Below, piece by piece: positions 24,579-33,592 of a DNA stretch of 64,000 nt (positions within the stretch are counted from its first letter, which is position 1; each line of letters opens with the position of its first letter). The position numbers and the translations under genes were made by a program. This stretch comes from Streptomyces mirabilis. GTDB lineage: Bacteria; Actinomycetota; Actinomycetes; Streptomycetales; Streptomycetaceae. Location of the stretch: positions 4,650,001 to 4,714,000 of the forward strand of contig NZ_CP074102.1 in assembly GCF_018310535.1 (NCBI RefSeq). Direction: 5' to 3'. The notes below the pieces were generated by a model. It worked only from the letters and a program-made list of their open reading frames with translations. It searched no databases and was not told the DNA's origin.

Positions 24579-25299
24579 GTGGGTTCCAACTCTCCAGGAC
24601 GGGCGCGAGCTTCCCGAACGCCTCGGTGAGGGCCGCGAGAGCCTCGCCGATGCGCCAGGCGGCGCGGTCGCGCGGGCCGACGGGGTTGGAGACCGCGCGC
24701 ATCTCCAGCACGGGCACACCGTGCGCGGCGGCCGCCTCGGCCACCCCGAAGCCCTCCATGGCCTCGGCGAGGGCGCGCGGGTGGCGGGCCCGCAGCTCGG
24801 CGGCGCGCTCGGCGCTGCCGGTCACGGTGGACACGGTCAGTACGGTTCCGGCACGTCCACCCGTGGCCGACACGACTTCTCGTACGAGTGATTGCGGCGG
24901 ACGGTGGCTGACGGTCCCGAAGCCGAGCTCGGTGACCGGCAGGAACCCGTCCGCGGTCTCGGCGCCCAGATCCGCCACGGTGATCTCGTCGGCGACGACG
25001 AGGGATCCCACCGGGGCCTCAGGCTGAAAACCGCCCCCGATCCCGGTGGAGACGACGAGGTCGTAGGGGGCGCCGTCCAGGGTGGCCGCGGTGAGCGCGC
25101 CCGCGGTGGACGCGGCGGCCGGAGCGGGCCCCACCCCGGCGGCCAGCAGATCGAGGGTCACGCGGGCGGCCGTGTTGTCGCGGGAGGCCGGGGACAGCCG
25201 CTCCAGGGTCGTCCCGGGCAGCCGCAGCGAACGGCCGACGGCAGTGAACGCCCCGGCCACCGCGTCCCTCTCCACGGGAACGGCGGTGGCCACCAGCAC
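24556..25299 (-). CDS. mqnB: Futalosine hydrolase
   Basis: A 247-residue nucleosidase of the MTA/SAH phosphorylase superfamily that removes hypoxanthine from futalosine. Evidence: VLVATAVPVERDAV at the N-terminus, LVVSTGIGGGFQPEAPVGSL, VVADEITVADLGAET, and the substrate-site run EAMEGFGVAEAAAAHGVPVL then EMRAVSNPVGPRDRAAWRIG. The start is not certain: GTG 25299 gives the expected V-L-V-A-T-A beginning, and the frame is open further upstream into the DUF2771 gene. It lies 20 bases after that gene and overlaps mqnD. Confidence 0.92.
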   Translation of the reverse strand: MLVATAVPVERDAVAGAFTAVGRSLRLPGTTLERLSPASRDNTAARVTLDLLAAGVGPAPAAASTAGALTAATLDGAPYDLVVSTGIGGGFQPEAPVGSLVVADEITVADLGAETADGFLPVTELGFGTVSHRPPQSLVREVVSATGGRAGTVLTVSTVTGSAERAAELRARHPRALAEAMEGFGVAEAAAAHGVPVLEMRAVSNPVGPRDRAAWRIGEALAALTEAFGKLAPVLESWNPHDPDHQP

Positions 25300-25319
25300 C
25301 TTCAGCCCAGCGGCAGCGA

Positions 25320-25805
25320 TCAGGCGTCCTTCTTGAACTTGAAGGTCCACAGCCCGGTCACCGTCTTGTCGCCCTCCTTGATGGAGACCAGCGTGGAGTT
25401 GCCGCTCGCGCCGTACTGCGCGTTGAAGAACACGCTGCCCGGGATCGTGCGGTACGTCTTCTTGCTGGAGTCGGTCAGCGGCTGACCGTTCATCAGGATC
25501 GTCCAGCCGTTGTCGGCGATCTTCGGGTCCACACCGAACCGGACGGTCTCGTCGGGGTCGACCTTGATGGACTTGATGTCCGTGCCCTTGAGGCACTTGG
25601 CCAGGTCCGCGGTCTTCACCTCCTTGCCGTCGTTGTAGCAGTCGGTCTCGGAGCTCACGGAGTTCTTGCCGACCGTGATGGTGGCCAGCGGCGTCGGCTT
25701 GTCACAGGCGGACAGGACGAGAAGTCCGGCGGAAACGGCGCCGAGAGCGGCAACGGCGCGACGGCGATGTCCATTGGCGGCTCTGCCGCGGGGCAGGGAG
25801 GTCAT
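25320..25805 (-). CDS. DUF2771 lipoprotein
   Basis: A 161-residue predicted lipoprotein. It has a basic N-terminus (RGRAANGHRRRAV), a hydrophobic stretch AALGAVSAGLLVLSAC and a lipobox L-S-A-C with the lipidated Cys near residue 34. The mature part (ATITVGKNSVSSETDCYNDG, SIKVDPDETVRFGVDPKIAD) matches DUF2771, whose function is unknown. It immediately precedes mqnB on the same strand. A link to menaquinone synthesis is positional only. Confidence 0.85.
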   Translation of the reverse strand: MTSLPRGRAANGHRRRAVAALGAVSAGLLVLSACDKPTPLATITVGKNSVSSETDCYNDGKEVKTADLAKCLKGTDIKSIKVDPDETVRFGVDPKIADNGWTILMNGQPLTDSSKKTYRTIPGSVFFNAQYGASGNSTLVSIKEGDKTVTGLWTFKFKKDA

Positions 25806-25864
25806 GGCCGAAGGCTATCGGGCACGTCCACCGCTCCCCCCACGTGGGGTACGGCGTGCCGCCC

Positions 25865-27295
25865 TCAGGCCACGCGTGACCGCACCGGGCCCCCGCGCCG
25901 CGCCGCACCGAGCAGCCCCCGCACGGTGGTCAGCCATCCGACGGCGACGATCGCGGCGGCCACGGACAGACCGAGCGTGCCGTTGAGGGGCAGCACGATG
26001 CCGATCGCGCCGCCGAACACCCAGGCGACCTGCAACAGCGTCTCCGAGCGCGCGAACGCCGACGTACGGACGAGTTCCGGCACGTCCCGCTGGATCAGTG
26101 CGTCCAGGGAGAGCTTGGCCAGCGCCTGCGAGAACCCCGCGACAGCCGTCAGACAGGCCACCAGGAAGGCCCCGAAGAATATGGCGGCGGTGATCGCGGC
26201 CCCCAGCACACCCGCGACGACCGTCACGATGATGATCTCCGGGGCGCGCGATTTCAGCCAGGCCCCGACCGCCGTGCCGAGCGCGTTGCCCGCGCCCGCC
26301 GAGACGCCCACTATCCCGAGCGAGACGGCCGCGCTCTCGCCGGTGAGCGGGTGCTCGCGGAGCAGGAAGGCGAGGAAGAAGATCAGGAAGCCGGAGAGGC
26401 AGCGCAGGGCGGCGTTGGCGCCGAGGGCGTGGGTGACGGCCGTACCGACGGTGCGCAGCCCCGGCCGCCGCAGCTTGTCCTTGATGAGCTGCGGTCCATG
26501 CAGATGCTCCTCGTCCGCGACCAGCAGCGCCCGGTCCTCGCCCTTGGCGGAGTCGACCTTGGGCGGCAGCGTGAACGACAGGAACGTCCCCGCGATGAAG
26601 ATGACGAAGGCGCCGTAGAGCGGATAGCGCGGGCCGAGGGCCTGCAACCCCGCCCCGATCGGCGCGGCGACACCGGTGGCCAGGAGTCCGCCCAGGGTGA
26701 CCCGGGAGTTCGCCTTCACCAGGGAGAACCGAGGTGGCAGCAGCCGTGGCACCACGGCGCTTCGTACGACCCCGTACGACCTGGACGCGACCAGCACGCC
26801 CAGCGCGGCGGGATACAGCTCCAGGCTGCCGGTCACGACCGCGCCCGACAGCAGCAGCGCGAGCATGGCCCGCGCGAACATCGCGCCCGCCATCGCGGCC
26901 CGGCGGCCGTGCGGGAGACGGTCCAGGAGCGGGCCGATCACCGGGGCGAGGACGGTGAAGGGCGCCATGGTGATGGCGAGGTAGAGGGCGACGCGCCCGC
27001 GCGCCTCGTCGGTGGGCACCGAGAAGAAGACGGTGGAGGCGAGGGCGACGGTGATCATGACATCGCCGGCGCCGTTCACCGCGTGCAGCTCGATCAGTTT
27101 CCCGAGGCCGGATTCGCCCGCCCCGTGCGCGTGCGTCGCCTTGCGGATCCCGCGCGCCGTTCCGGTCACCGGGAAGTGCAGGGCACGGCCCACCGCGCGG
27201 ACGGAACCGGTCATCCGGCCCGATCCGCCATTTCTGGTGCCCCCCTTGGCAGCGCCGACACCGGCGGCTCCTTGGGGCGACCTTGCGGCTGCCAC
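25865..27295 (-). CDS. MFS-type membrane transporter
   Basis: Up to 476 residues with about 12 membrane segments. The loop PVIGPLLDRLPHGRRAAM corresponds to the conserved MFS loop 2-3. A long central cytoplasmic region (VDSAKGEDRALLVADEEHLH) separates the two halves, and LIQRDVPELVRTSAFARSET precedes helix 10. The substrate is unknown. GTG 27295 is the longest credible start, and ATG 27214 (MTGSVRAVGR) is equally possible. It lies 59 bp beyond the DUF2771 gene on the same strand. Confidence 0.72.
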   Translation of the reverse strand: MAAARSPQGAAGVGAAKGGTRNGGSGRMTGSVRAVGRALHFPVTGTARGIRKATHAHGAGESGLGKLIELHAVNGAGDVMITVALASTVFFSVPTDEARGRVALYLAITMAPFTVLAPVIGPLLDRLPHGRRAAMAGAMFARAMLALLLSGAVVTGSLELYPAALGVLVASRSYGVVRSAVVPRLLPPRFSLVKANSRVTLGGLLATGVAAPIGAGLQALGPRYPLYGAFVIFIAGTFLSFTLPPKVDSAKGEDRALLVADEEHLHGPQLIKDKLRRPGLRTVGTAVTHALGANAALRCLSGFLIFFLAFLLREHPLTGESAAVSLGIVGVSAGAGNALGTAVGAWLKSRAPEIIIVTVVAGVLGAAITAAIFFGAFLVACLTAVAGFSQALAKLSLDALIQRDVPELVRTSAFARSETLLQVAWVFGGAIGIVLPLNGTLGLSVAAAIVAVGWLTTVRGLLGAARRGGPVRSRVA

Positions 27296-27771
27296 TCCGC
27301 AATAGTGCCCCGAGAAGTGCGTACGTAGTGTGGTTACCGCGCGTATGGCGGCCGAGTGGGCTGGTGACGGGCCGCACGCGGGTCGCGTGTCGGGGTGCCG
27401 AACCGGACCGGGGCGGGGGCGAGGAGCGTTTTCCGGCCGACCGGGACGGTTGTGCGAGGTTCTTTTCGATCCGTACGAGAGGGGGTGTGGGGTGGGAAAA
27501 CACTGCCTCGGAGCGGTCCGGAAACCCGGCGCGGAGTGCGGAAGAGCCCCGCCGGTGTGGGCCCAGGGCTCAGGAGAAGGTAGCGTGCGTAGCGCGCCTG
27601 CGGCGGTTGTTCTCGGCCGCGCGCCTCTCGGTCATCCCGCAGAATGGATGACGTAGGTGCGCCCGAGTGCGATCGGGCGTGGACGTCGACGCGGCCCACC
27701 GGTCCGCTCCGTCCGCACTCCCGCCGAGGAATGGCGCACCCGTGAGACGGCGTAGGAGAGAAGCGATACCT
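27296..27771. other. Divergent intergenic region, no gene seen
   Basis: A gap of 476 bp between divergent genes, of lower GC than its surroundings in places. It should contain the promoters of the MFS gene and the DUF3027 gene. I find no convincing open frame, RNA gene or member of the dispersed repeat family. Confidence 0.5.
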
Positions 27772-28698
27772 GTGAGCGCAGCGACAACGCGAAGCCGCAC
27801 CCCCGACCGCCTGTGCGCCGAGGCCGTCGACCTCGCGCGCACCGCCGCCGAGGAGGCCGCCGCCCCCGGCGTCGTCGGCGAGCACGTGGGACTGGTCTCC
27901 GAGGGGGACCGCGTTGTCACGCACTACTTCGAGTGCAAGGAGTTCGGGTACCGCGGCTGGCGCTGGGCCGTGACCGTCGCCCGTGCCTCCCGCGCGAAGG
28001 TCGTCACCCTCGACGAGACGGTGCTGCTGCCCGGCCCCGACTCCCTGCTCGCCCCCGAGTGGGTGCCGTGGAGCGAGCGGCTGCGCCCCGGGGACATGGG
28101 CCCGGGCGACCTGCTGCCCACCGACGCCGAGGATCTCCGTCTCGAGCCCGGTTTCTCCGGGGAGGACGAGCCCGCGCCGAACTCCGCGGTCTCCCAGGAC
28201 ATGGCGGAACTGGTCGAGGCGGAGGACGCCGAGGTCACCGTCGGCACCCCCGCGCACCTGCCGGTCGCCCCGCGCCGCGGCTCGATCGCGGCCGTCGCGG
28301 AGGAACTCGGCCTGCGCCGGGCCCGTGTCCTGTCCCGGTACGGCCTGCATGTCGCGGCCGACCGCTGGGAGGAGTCGTACGGCCCCAAGACGGCGATGGC
28401 CCAGGCCGCCCCCGCGTCCTGCGTCAGCTGCGGCTTCCTGAACCCCATCGGGGGCTCGCTCGGGCAGGCGTTCGGTGTCTGCGCGAACGAGTTCTCTCCG
28501 GCGGACGGGCGTGTCGTCTCCCTCTCGTACGGCTGTGGCGGCCACTCCGAGGCCGCGGTCATGCCCAAACCTCCCCGCCCGGCCCCTCCGGTCATCGACG
28601 AGACCCAGGTCGACCCCTTCCCCCTCCGCCCCTCCCCGGACTCCGGTTCGGTCTCCCTCACCCCCGACGAAACCACAGCGGAACTGGGCCACTCGTAA
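27772..28698 (+). CDS. DUF3027 domain protein
   Basis: A 308-residue actinobacterial protein matching DUF3027: LCAEAVDLARTAAEEAA, HYFECKEFGYRGWRWAVTVA, TLDETVLLPGPDSLLAPEWV, PWSERLRPGDMGPGDLLP and SRYGLHVAADRWEESYGP. Near the C-terminus CVSCGFLNPIGGSLGQAFGV then CANE and YGCGGHSEA give a Cys cluster that could bind a metal. GTG 27772 is preferred because GGAGAG lies upstream and the longer frame is Arg/Pro-rich. The function is unknown. Confidence 0.85.
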   Translation: MSAATTRSRTPDRLCAEAVDLARTAAEEAAAPGVVGEHVGLVSEGDRVVTHYFECKEFGYRGWRWAVTVARASRAKVVTLDETVLLPGPDSLLAPEWVPWSERLRPGDMGPGDLLPTDAEDLRLEPGFSGEDEPAPNSAVSQDMAELVEAEDAEVTVGTPAHLPVAPRRGSIAAVAEELGLRRARVLSRYGLHVAADRWEESYGPKTAMAQAAPASCVSCGFLNPIGGSLGQAFGVCANEFSPADGRVVSLSYGCGGHSEAAVMPKPPRPAPPVIDETQVDPFPLRPSPDSGSVSLTPDETTAELGHS

Positions 28699-29031
28699 GT
28701 TCCCTCGTCCTCGAACGCCGGACGGGCTGAAGATGCGCGCAGCGCTTCTCAGGGGCGCGGGGAGCTGCGCGACCAGCCCCCACCGGCCCCGCAGGCAAGG
28801 GATCCGTGGGTGGGTGGGGATCCGGGGCGTAGCCCAGGTTCAGGGGGTCCCGGCAGCCCGCGGTCCGGCGGATCCGGGCAGGCCGGAATTCGGGGCCCGG
28901 CCCCGTCGGGAGAGGGCCGCAGGCCGAGATGCACCGTGGGCCGGGCCGGAACCCCTCCCGCCGCGCGGTACCTTCGTGCCGCGGCCGGGCCCAGCGCTCG
29001 CGATCGCGTGAAGCGAGAGGGAGAGTGAACC
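28699..29031. repeat. Intergenic repeat, modules B and C
   Basis: Module B at 28703-28750 (CCTCGTCCTCGAACGCCGGA) runs straight into module C at 28752-28778, then a degenerate tail to about 28860. The copy begins only a few bases after the DUF3027 stop. The remaining 170 bp precede the GHKL ATPase gene. Confidence 0.8.
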
Positions 29032-32000
29032 GTGAGCAAGTTCGTGCGGCCGGCAGCCGAGGGCGCGGACCCGTTCGGCACGGCCCGCCTGCGCCGCGGC
29101 GTGCAGGACGCCTGGGCCACCAGCCCGGCCCGGTTCCGTGAGGACGCCAACGCCGAGGAGGACCTCGTCCTCGGCGGCTACCGGGACCGGCTCGTCGTCG
29201 AGCTCGCCCAGAACGCCGCCGACGCGGCAGCCCGCGCCGGCGTCCCCGGCCGTCTCCGCCTCACCCTCCGCGACGGAGTACTCCTCGCGGCCAACACCGG
29301 CGCCCCCCTCGACGCGGCCGGCGTCGAATCGCTCGCCACCCTCCGCGCCTCCGCGAAGCGGGACGCGCACGACACCGCCGTCGGCCGCTTCGGCGTCGGC
29401 TTCGCGGCCGTCCTCGCGGTGACCGACGAGCCCGCCGTGGTCGGCCGGCACGGCGGCGTGCGCTGGTCCCTCGCCGAGGCCCGCGAACTGGCGGCGGACA
29501 CCGCCCGCCACAGCCCGGGCCTCGGGGACGAGATCCGTCGGCGCGACGGCCATGTGCCGCTGCTCCGGCTGCCGTTCGCGGCCGAGGGCACCGCCCCGGA
29601 CCCGTACGACACCGTCGTGATCCTCCCGCTGCGCGACCCCGCCGCCGAGGGCCTCGCCGAGCGCCTCCTGCAGAACATCGACGACGCCCTCCTGCTCGCC
29701 CTCCCGGGCCTGGAGGAAGTGATCGTCGAGGTAGGGGAGGGCGGCGAGGACGTACGCACGCTGCGACGCCGCGACGACGAGCACGGCGTCACCATCGAGG
29801 ACTCCCGCCACGGCACCACGCCCTACCGCACCGTCTCCCACCACGGCCCCCTCGACCCCGCGCTCCTCGCCGACCGCCCGGTCGAGGAGCGCCTGCGCCC
29901 GCACTGGTCGGTGACCTGGGCCGTACCGGTGGACGCGGACGGCACGCCCGCGCGGCCCCGCACCAGCCCCGTCGTGCACGCGCCCACGCCCAGCGACGAA
30001 CCCCTCGGCGTGCCGGCCCTCCTCATCGCCTCCCTCCCGCTCGACACCACCCGGCGCCACGCCGCACCCGGCCCGCTCACCGAGTTCCTGGTGGAGCGCG
30101 CCGCGGACGCCTACGCCGAACTCCTCGCCGCCTGGCGCCCGGTGGACACCGGGATCATCGACCTCGTGCCCGGCCCGCTCGGCAAGGGCGAGCTGGACGG
30201 CACCCTGCGCCAGGCGATCCTGGACCGGCTGCCGCGTACCGCCTTCCTGCCGCCCGCCGTCCCTCGGGCCAAGGACCAGGACACCCCGGCGGACTGGCCC
30301 GAGGGCGAGAGCGACGGCGGAACCGGGGCCGCGGGCGGGATCGGTCTCGCGGAGATCGCGGAGAACCCGGACGCCCTCCGGCCGCGCGACGCCGAGGTCG
30401 TCGAGGGCGCCGGTGCCGACACCGTCCGCGTCCTCGCCGAGGTGATCCCCAGCCTGCTGCCCGCCGGACTGGAACGCCGGGTGGAGCTGCGGACGCTGGG
30501 TGTCGCCCGCGTCCCGCTCACCGAGGCCGTGGACCGGCTGGCCGGCCTCGAGAAGGACCCGGGCTGGTGGTGGCGGCTGTACGACAGCCTCGCCGGCGTC
30601 GACCCGGACCGGCTCTCCGGCCTGCCCGTACCGCTCGCCGACGGCCGTACGACCATCGGCCCCCGCCAGATCCTGCTGCCCGACCCCGACGGCGCCCAGC
30701 ACGCCGCCCCCGACACCCTGGCCCGGCTCGGCCTCAAGGTCGCCCACCCGGACGCCGCCCACCCCCTCCTGGAGAAGCTGGGCGCCCTCCCGGCCACCGC
30801 CCGCGCCGTCCTCACCACCCCGCAGGTGCGTGCCGCCGTCGCCGCCTCCCTCGACGACGAGGGGGCGGCCTGGGACCAGGAGACCCCGGACACCGAGGAG
30901 CTGGCGGACCTCGTCCTCGCCCTCGTCCGTGACGCCGCCCTCGAACCCGGCGACGAACCCTGGCTCGGCGCCCTCGCCCTGCCCGACGAGGAGGGCGAAC
31001 TGCTCCCCGCGGGCGAACTCGTGCTGCCCGGCAGCTCCTTCGCGCAGGTCATGCGCGAGGACGAACTCGCCTTCGTCGACGACGAGCTGGCCGACCGCTG
31101 GGGCGAACAGCCGCTCGCGGCCTGTGGCGTGCTCGCCGGCTTCACCCTCGTCCGCGCCACCGACGTCGTTCTCGACCCGGACGAACTGGAGCCCCGCGAC
31201 TCGGACTTCGCCGAACCCGACGACGCGGGTCTGCTGGACGCCGTCGACGTGTGGTGCGAGGACGTCCTCGACCGGCTGCCCGACACGCCGGTGCCGCCGG
31301 TCGCGACGGAGATCGTCGCCGTACGGGACCTGGACCTGGTCGACGACGACCGCTGGCCGCAGGCACTCACCCTGCTCTCCCAGCCGCCCCTGCGGGACGC
31401 GCTCACCCAGCCGGTGCGGATCCTCCTCCCGGACGGCACGCACGAGATCGTCCGGCCGTACACGGCCTGGTGGCTGCGCGGCCACCCCGTCCTCGACGGC
31501 CGCCGCCCGGCCGGTCTGCGGGCGGAGGGCAGCGACCCCCTCCTGCACGGCCTGTACGACGCCGCCGACGCCACCGGTTTCGATGACGAGCAGGTTCTGC
31601 GGGCCCTGGGCGTACGCACCTCCGTGGCCGCCCTCCTGGAGGAGCCCGGCGGCGCCGCCGAACTCCTCGACCGGCTCGCCGACCCCGACCGCGAGGTCTC
31701 CGGAGCGCAACTCCACGCTCTCTACGGGGCCTTGGCCGACCTCGAACCCGAACAGGTGACGCTGCCGGACGAGTTGCGGGCCGTGGTGGACGGCGAGGTG
31801 GTCGTCGTGGACGCCGCCGACGCCGTGGTCGTCGACTCGCCCGACCTGCTGCCCTTCACCGGCGGCATGCCGCTGCTCCCCGTACGGCCCGCGCGCGCCG
31901 CCGATCTCGCCGAGCTGTTCCAGGTGCGGCGGCTGAGCGAGTCGGTGACCGGGGAGGTGACCTCGGAGGGCTCCGAGCACGACGTACCGGAGTCCGTGCG

Positions 32001-32241
32001 GGTCCTGCTGGGTCCCTCGACCCCCACCTCGTACGTCGAACACGAGGAACTCGTCGTCGACGGAACCGAATTGGACTGGCGCCGCACACGCGACGGGGTG
32101 CTGCACGCCGCCACCCTGGAGGGCGTGGCGGCCGGTCTCGCCTGGGCGGCCGGACAGTGGCCGCGCCGCTTCGAGGTCGCGGCCCTGCTGGAGGACCCGT
32201 CCCGCACGGAGGAACTGGCCCGGGACCGCTGGTTCGACTGA
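29032..32241 (+). CDS. Sacsin/Hsp90-like GHKL ATPase, 1069 residues
   Basis: A very large cytosolic protein with an N-terminal GHKL ATP-binding domain like that of sacsin and Hsp90. The N-box is LVVELAQNAADAAARAG near residue 60, followed by VLLAANTGAPLDAAGVESLA (G1 region) and DTAVGRFGVGFAAVLAVTD (lid/G2). The remaining 850 residues are acidic, Leu-rich and lack a recognisable second domain. Actinobacterial homologues are annotated as sacsin N-terminal ATP-binding-like or molecular chaperone Hsp90. GTG 29032 has GAGAGGGAGAG upstream. Chaperone function is by analogy. It is monocistronic, flanked by repeats and the secreted-protein cluster. Confidence 0.85.
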   Translation: MSKFVRPAAEGADPFGTARLRRGVQDAWATSPARFREDANAEEDLVLGGYRDRLVVELAQNAADAAARAGVPGRLRLTLRDGVLLAANTGAPLDAAGVESLATLRASAKRDAHDTAVGRFGVGFAAVLAVTDEPAVVGRHGGVRWSLAEARELAADTARHSPGLGDEIRRRDGHVPLLRLPFAAEGTAPDPYDTVVILPLRDPAAEGLAERLLQNIDDALLLALPGLEEVIVEVGEGGEDVRTLRRRDDEHGVTIEDSRHGTTPYRTVSHHGPLDPALLADRPVEERLRPHWSVTWAVPVDADGTPARPRTSPVVHAPTPSDEPLGVPALLIASLPLDTTRRHAAPGPLTEFLVERAADAYAELLAAWRPVDTGIIDLVPGPLGKGELDGTLRQAILDRLPRTAFLPPAVPRAKDQDTPADWPEGESDGGTGAAGGIGLAEIAENPDALRPRDAEVVEGAGADTVRVLAEVIPSLLPAGLERRVELRTLGVARVPLTEAVDRLAGLEKDPGWWWRLYDSLAGVDPDRLSGLPVPLADGRTTIGPRQILLPDPDGAQHAAPDTLARLGLKVAHPDAAHPLLEKLGALPATARAVLTTPQVRAAVAASLDDEGAAWDQETPDTEELADLVLALVRDAALEPGDEPWLGALALPDEEGELLPAGELVLPGSSFAQVMREDELAFVDDELADRWGEQPLAACGVLAGFTLVRATDVVLDPDELEPRDSDFAEPDDAGLLDAVDVWCEDVLDRLPDTPVPPVATEIVAVRDLDLVDDDRWPQALTLLSQPPLRDALTQPVRILLPDGTHEIVRPYTAWWLRGHPVLDGRRPAGLRAEGSDPLLHGLYDAADATGFDDEQVLRALGVRTSVAALLEEPGGAAELLDRLADPDREVSGAQLHALYGALADLEPEQVTLPDELRAVVDGEVVVVDAADAVVVDSPDLLPFTGGMPLLPVRPARAADLAELFQVRRLSESVTGEVTSEGSEHDVPESVRVLLGPSTPTSYVEHEELVVDGTELDWRRTRDGVLHAATLEGVAAGLAWAAGQWPRRFEVAALLEDPSRTEELARDRWFD

Positions 32242-32379
32242 GACCGGGTACAGGCCCGTCAGAGGGTGCGGGATACGGGCCCGTCGGAGGGCGTGCGCGG
32301 TCGTTCGCGTCCCCTCCGGCGGGCCTGTGTTGTGACCTTCATCATGCCCGCACAAAGGTTCCACCATCCGTACAACCAT

Positions 32380-32504
32380 TCGCTCCCGTCGCGGATCTGA
32401 TCACCCGAGTCAACAGACTCCACGATCACTTGGGCCCCAAGGGAAGACGAGCCGTGAGGAACGACCACTCACCACCGGGGCCCCTTTCTCCACTTGGGGA
32501 TCGC
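32380..32504 (+). promoter_or_regulatory. Duplicated leader, copy 1
   Basis: This leader of the first secreted-protein gene is largely repeated at 33480-33592. Shared elements are GATCTGATCA, the inverted repeat GAGTC-AACA-GACTC, GATCAC-TGGGCCCCA, AGACGAGCCGTGA and GGGGCCCCTTTCTCCACTTG just before the ATG. Conservation of non-coding bases between paralogues points to a shared promoter or operator. Confidence 0.65.
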
Positions 32505-33353
32505 ATGCGCATTCGCGCCACTGTGGCCGCCGTCTCCGGCGCCCTGGCCCTCTCCGCCTTCGTCGTCCCGGCCGCTCAGGCCGCAGACGCCCCGGGCGCC
32601 GCCGCGCTCGCCGGCAGCGTCCGGCCGAACACGGCGAAGTCGCCCACCGACGTCACCCAGGGTGACACCAAGATCTCGAACGTCGTCGTCAACGGCGGCA
32701 AGGCGGTCGTCTTCGGCACGACCACGAAGAAGACCTTCACGGTCACCTTCACGGCCTCCGACAACTCCGGCATCAACATGGCGCTCGCGATCCTGTACCA
32801 CGGCGCGAACATCGACGACTCCGACAACGGTGCCGTGCCGAACGAGAACGGGGGCGAGAAGGCCTCCTGCACCGCGGTCAGCAGCACGACCTCGAACTGC
32901 AAGGAGACCTTCACGATCCAGGCCAATGAGCAGCTGCTCAACGCGCACGCGGGCACCTGGAAGGTCTGGGCGATCGCGCAGGGCAAGGACGCCAACTACG
33001 TCCAGAAGGACAACGCCAAGAGCTTCTACGTCCAGCGCGCCTCCAAGCTGACGGTGAACGCGGCCCCGGAGCCGGTGAAGAAGGGCAAGACCATCACGGT
33101 CACCGGCGCCCTGACCCGCGCCGACTGGCAGACCGGCAAGTACACGGGTTACGTGGGCCAGCCGGTGAAGCTGCAGTTCAAGAAGAAGGGCGCCAGCGCC
33201 TACACCACGGTCAAGACGATCAAGACGACCACGGGTGGCGCGCTGAAGACGACGGTCACGGCGTCCGTCGACGGCACCTTCCGTTACGCCTTCGCGGGCA
33301 CCACGACCACCCCGGCGGTGAACGCGGCGGGCGACTTCATCGACGTGACGTGA
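32505..33353 (+). CDS. Secreted repeat-family protein 1
   Basis: A 282-residue Sec-exported protein: signal peptide MRIRATVAAVSGALALSAFV with an A-Q-A cleavage site near residue 27. The mature N-terminal domain (TKISNVVVNGGKAVVFG, TTTKKTFTVTFTASDNSG) contains two Cys that may form a disulfide. The C-terminal Ig-like domain from about residue 185 includes LTVNAAPEPVKKGKTITVTG, YVGQPVKLQFKKKGASAY and FAGTTTTPAVNAAGDF. Similar streptomycete proteins are often auto-labelled calcium-binding, but I see no EF-hand. It is followed by two paralogues on the same strand, and its stop lies in a GACGT tandem repeat. Confidence 0.8.
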   Translation: MRIRATVAAVSGALALSAFVVPAAQAADAPGAAALAGSVRPNTAKSPTDVTQGDTKISNVVVNGGKAVVFGTTTKKTFTVTFTASDNSGINMALAILYHGANIDDSDNGAVPNENGGEKASCTAVSSTTSNCKETFTIQANEQLLNAHAGTWKVWAIAQGKDANYVQKDNAKSFYVQRASKLTVNAAPEPVKKGKTITVTGALTRADWQTGKYTGYVGQPVKLQFKKKGASAYTTVKTIKTTTGGALKTTVTASVDGTFRYAFAGTTTTPAVNAAGDFIDVT

Positions 33354-33366
33354 CGTGACGTGACGT
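33342..33366. repeat. Five tandem GACGT units covering the stop codon
   Basis: GACGT is repeated five times and includes the last codons and TGA (33351-33353) of the first secreted protein. Paralogues end D-V-K or D-V-R, while this one ends D-V-T within the repeat, consistent with slippage having altered the C-terminus. Confidence 0.75.
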
Positions 33367-33370
33367 GAGC

Positions 33371-33410
33371 GTCCGGCCCCCGCGCCCCGCCCGGGACGTG
33401 GGGGCCGGAC
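33371..33410. terminator. Terminator hairpin after secreted protein 1
   Basis: GTCCGGCCCCC (33371-33381) pairs perfectly with GGGGGCCGGAC (33400-33410), an 11-bp stem with an 18-nt loop, 18 bases after the stop. It separates the transcript from paralogue 2. Confidence 0.65.
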
Positions 33411-33479
33411 CTTCGCGGACGGCGCGGCCGGGTAATGCGCCAACAAAAAGATCAGGACCCGTACAACCATCAGTTTGCG

Positions 33480-33592
33480 CCATTGATCTGATCATCCGAG
33501 TCAACAGACTCAATGATCACCTGGGCCCCATGTGAAGACGAGCCGTGACGAACGGCCAACCGTCGGGGCCCCTTTCTCCACTTGGGGATCGC
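33480..33592 (+). promoter_or_regulatory. Duplicated leader, copy 2
   Basis: Second copy of the leader described at 32380, ending GGGGATCGC directly before ATG 33593. The near-identity extends into the signal-peptide codons of both genes, indicating recent duplication or gene conversion of leader plus 5' end. Confidence 0.65.

Noticed and set aside
28699..29031. Insertion sequence ends around the repeat modules
   Set aside because: No transposase frame, terminal inverted repeats or target duplications could be found at any of the repeat sites.
28840..32379. 1179-codon frame opposite the GHKL ATPase gene
   Set aside because: Typical high-GC antisense shadow. Composition is Gly/Val/Arg-rich without any domain, while the plus strand has clear ATPase motifs.
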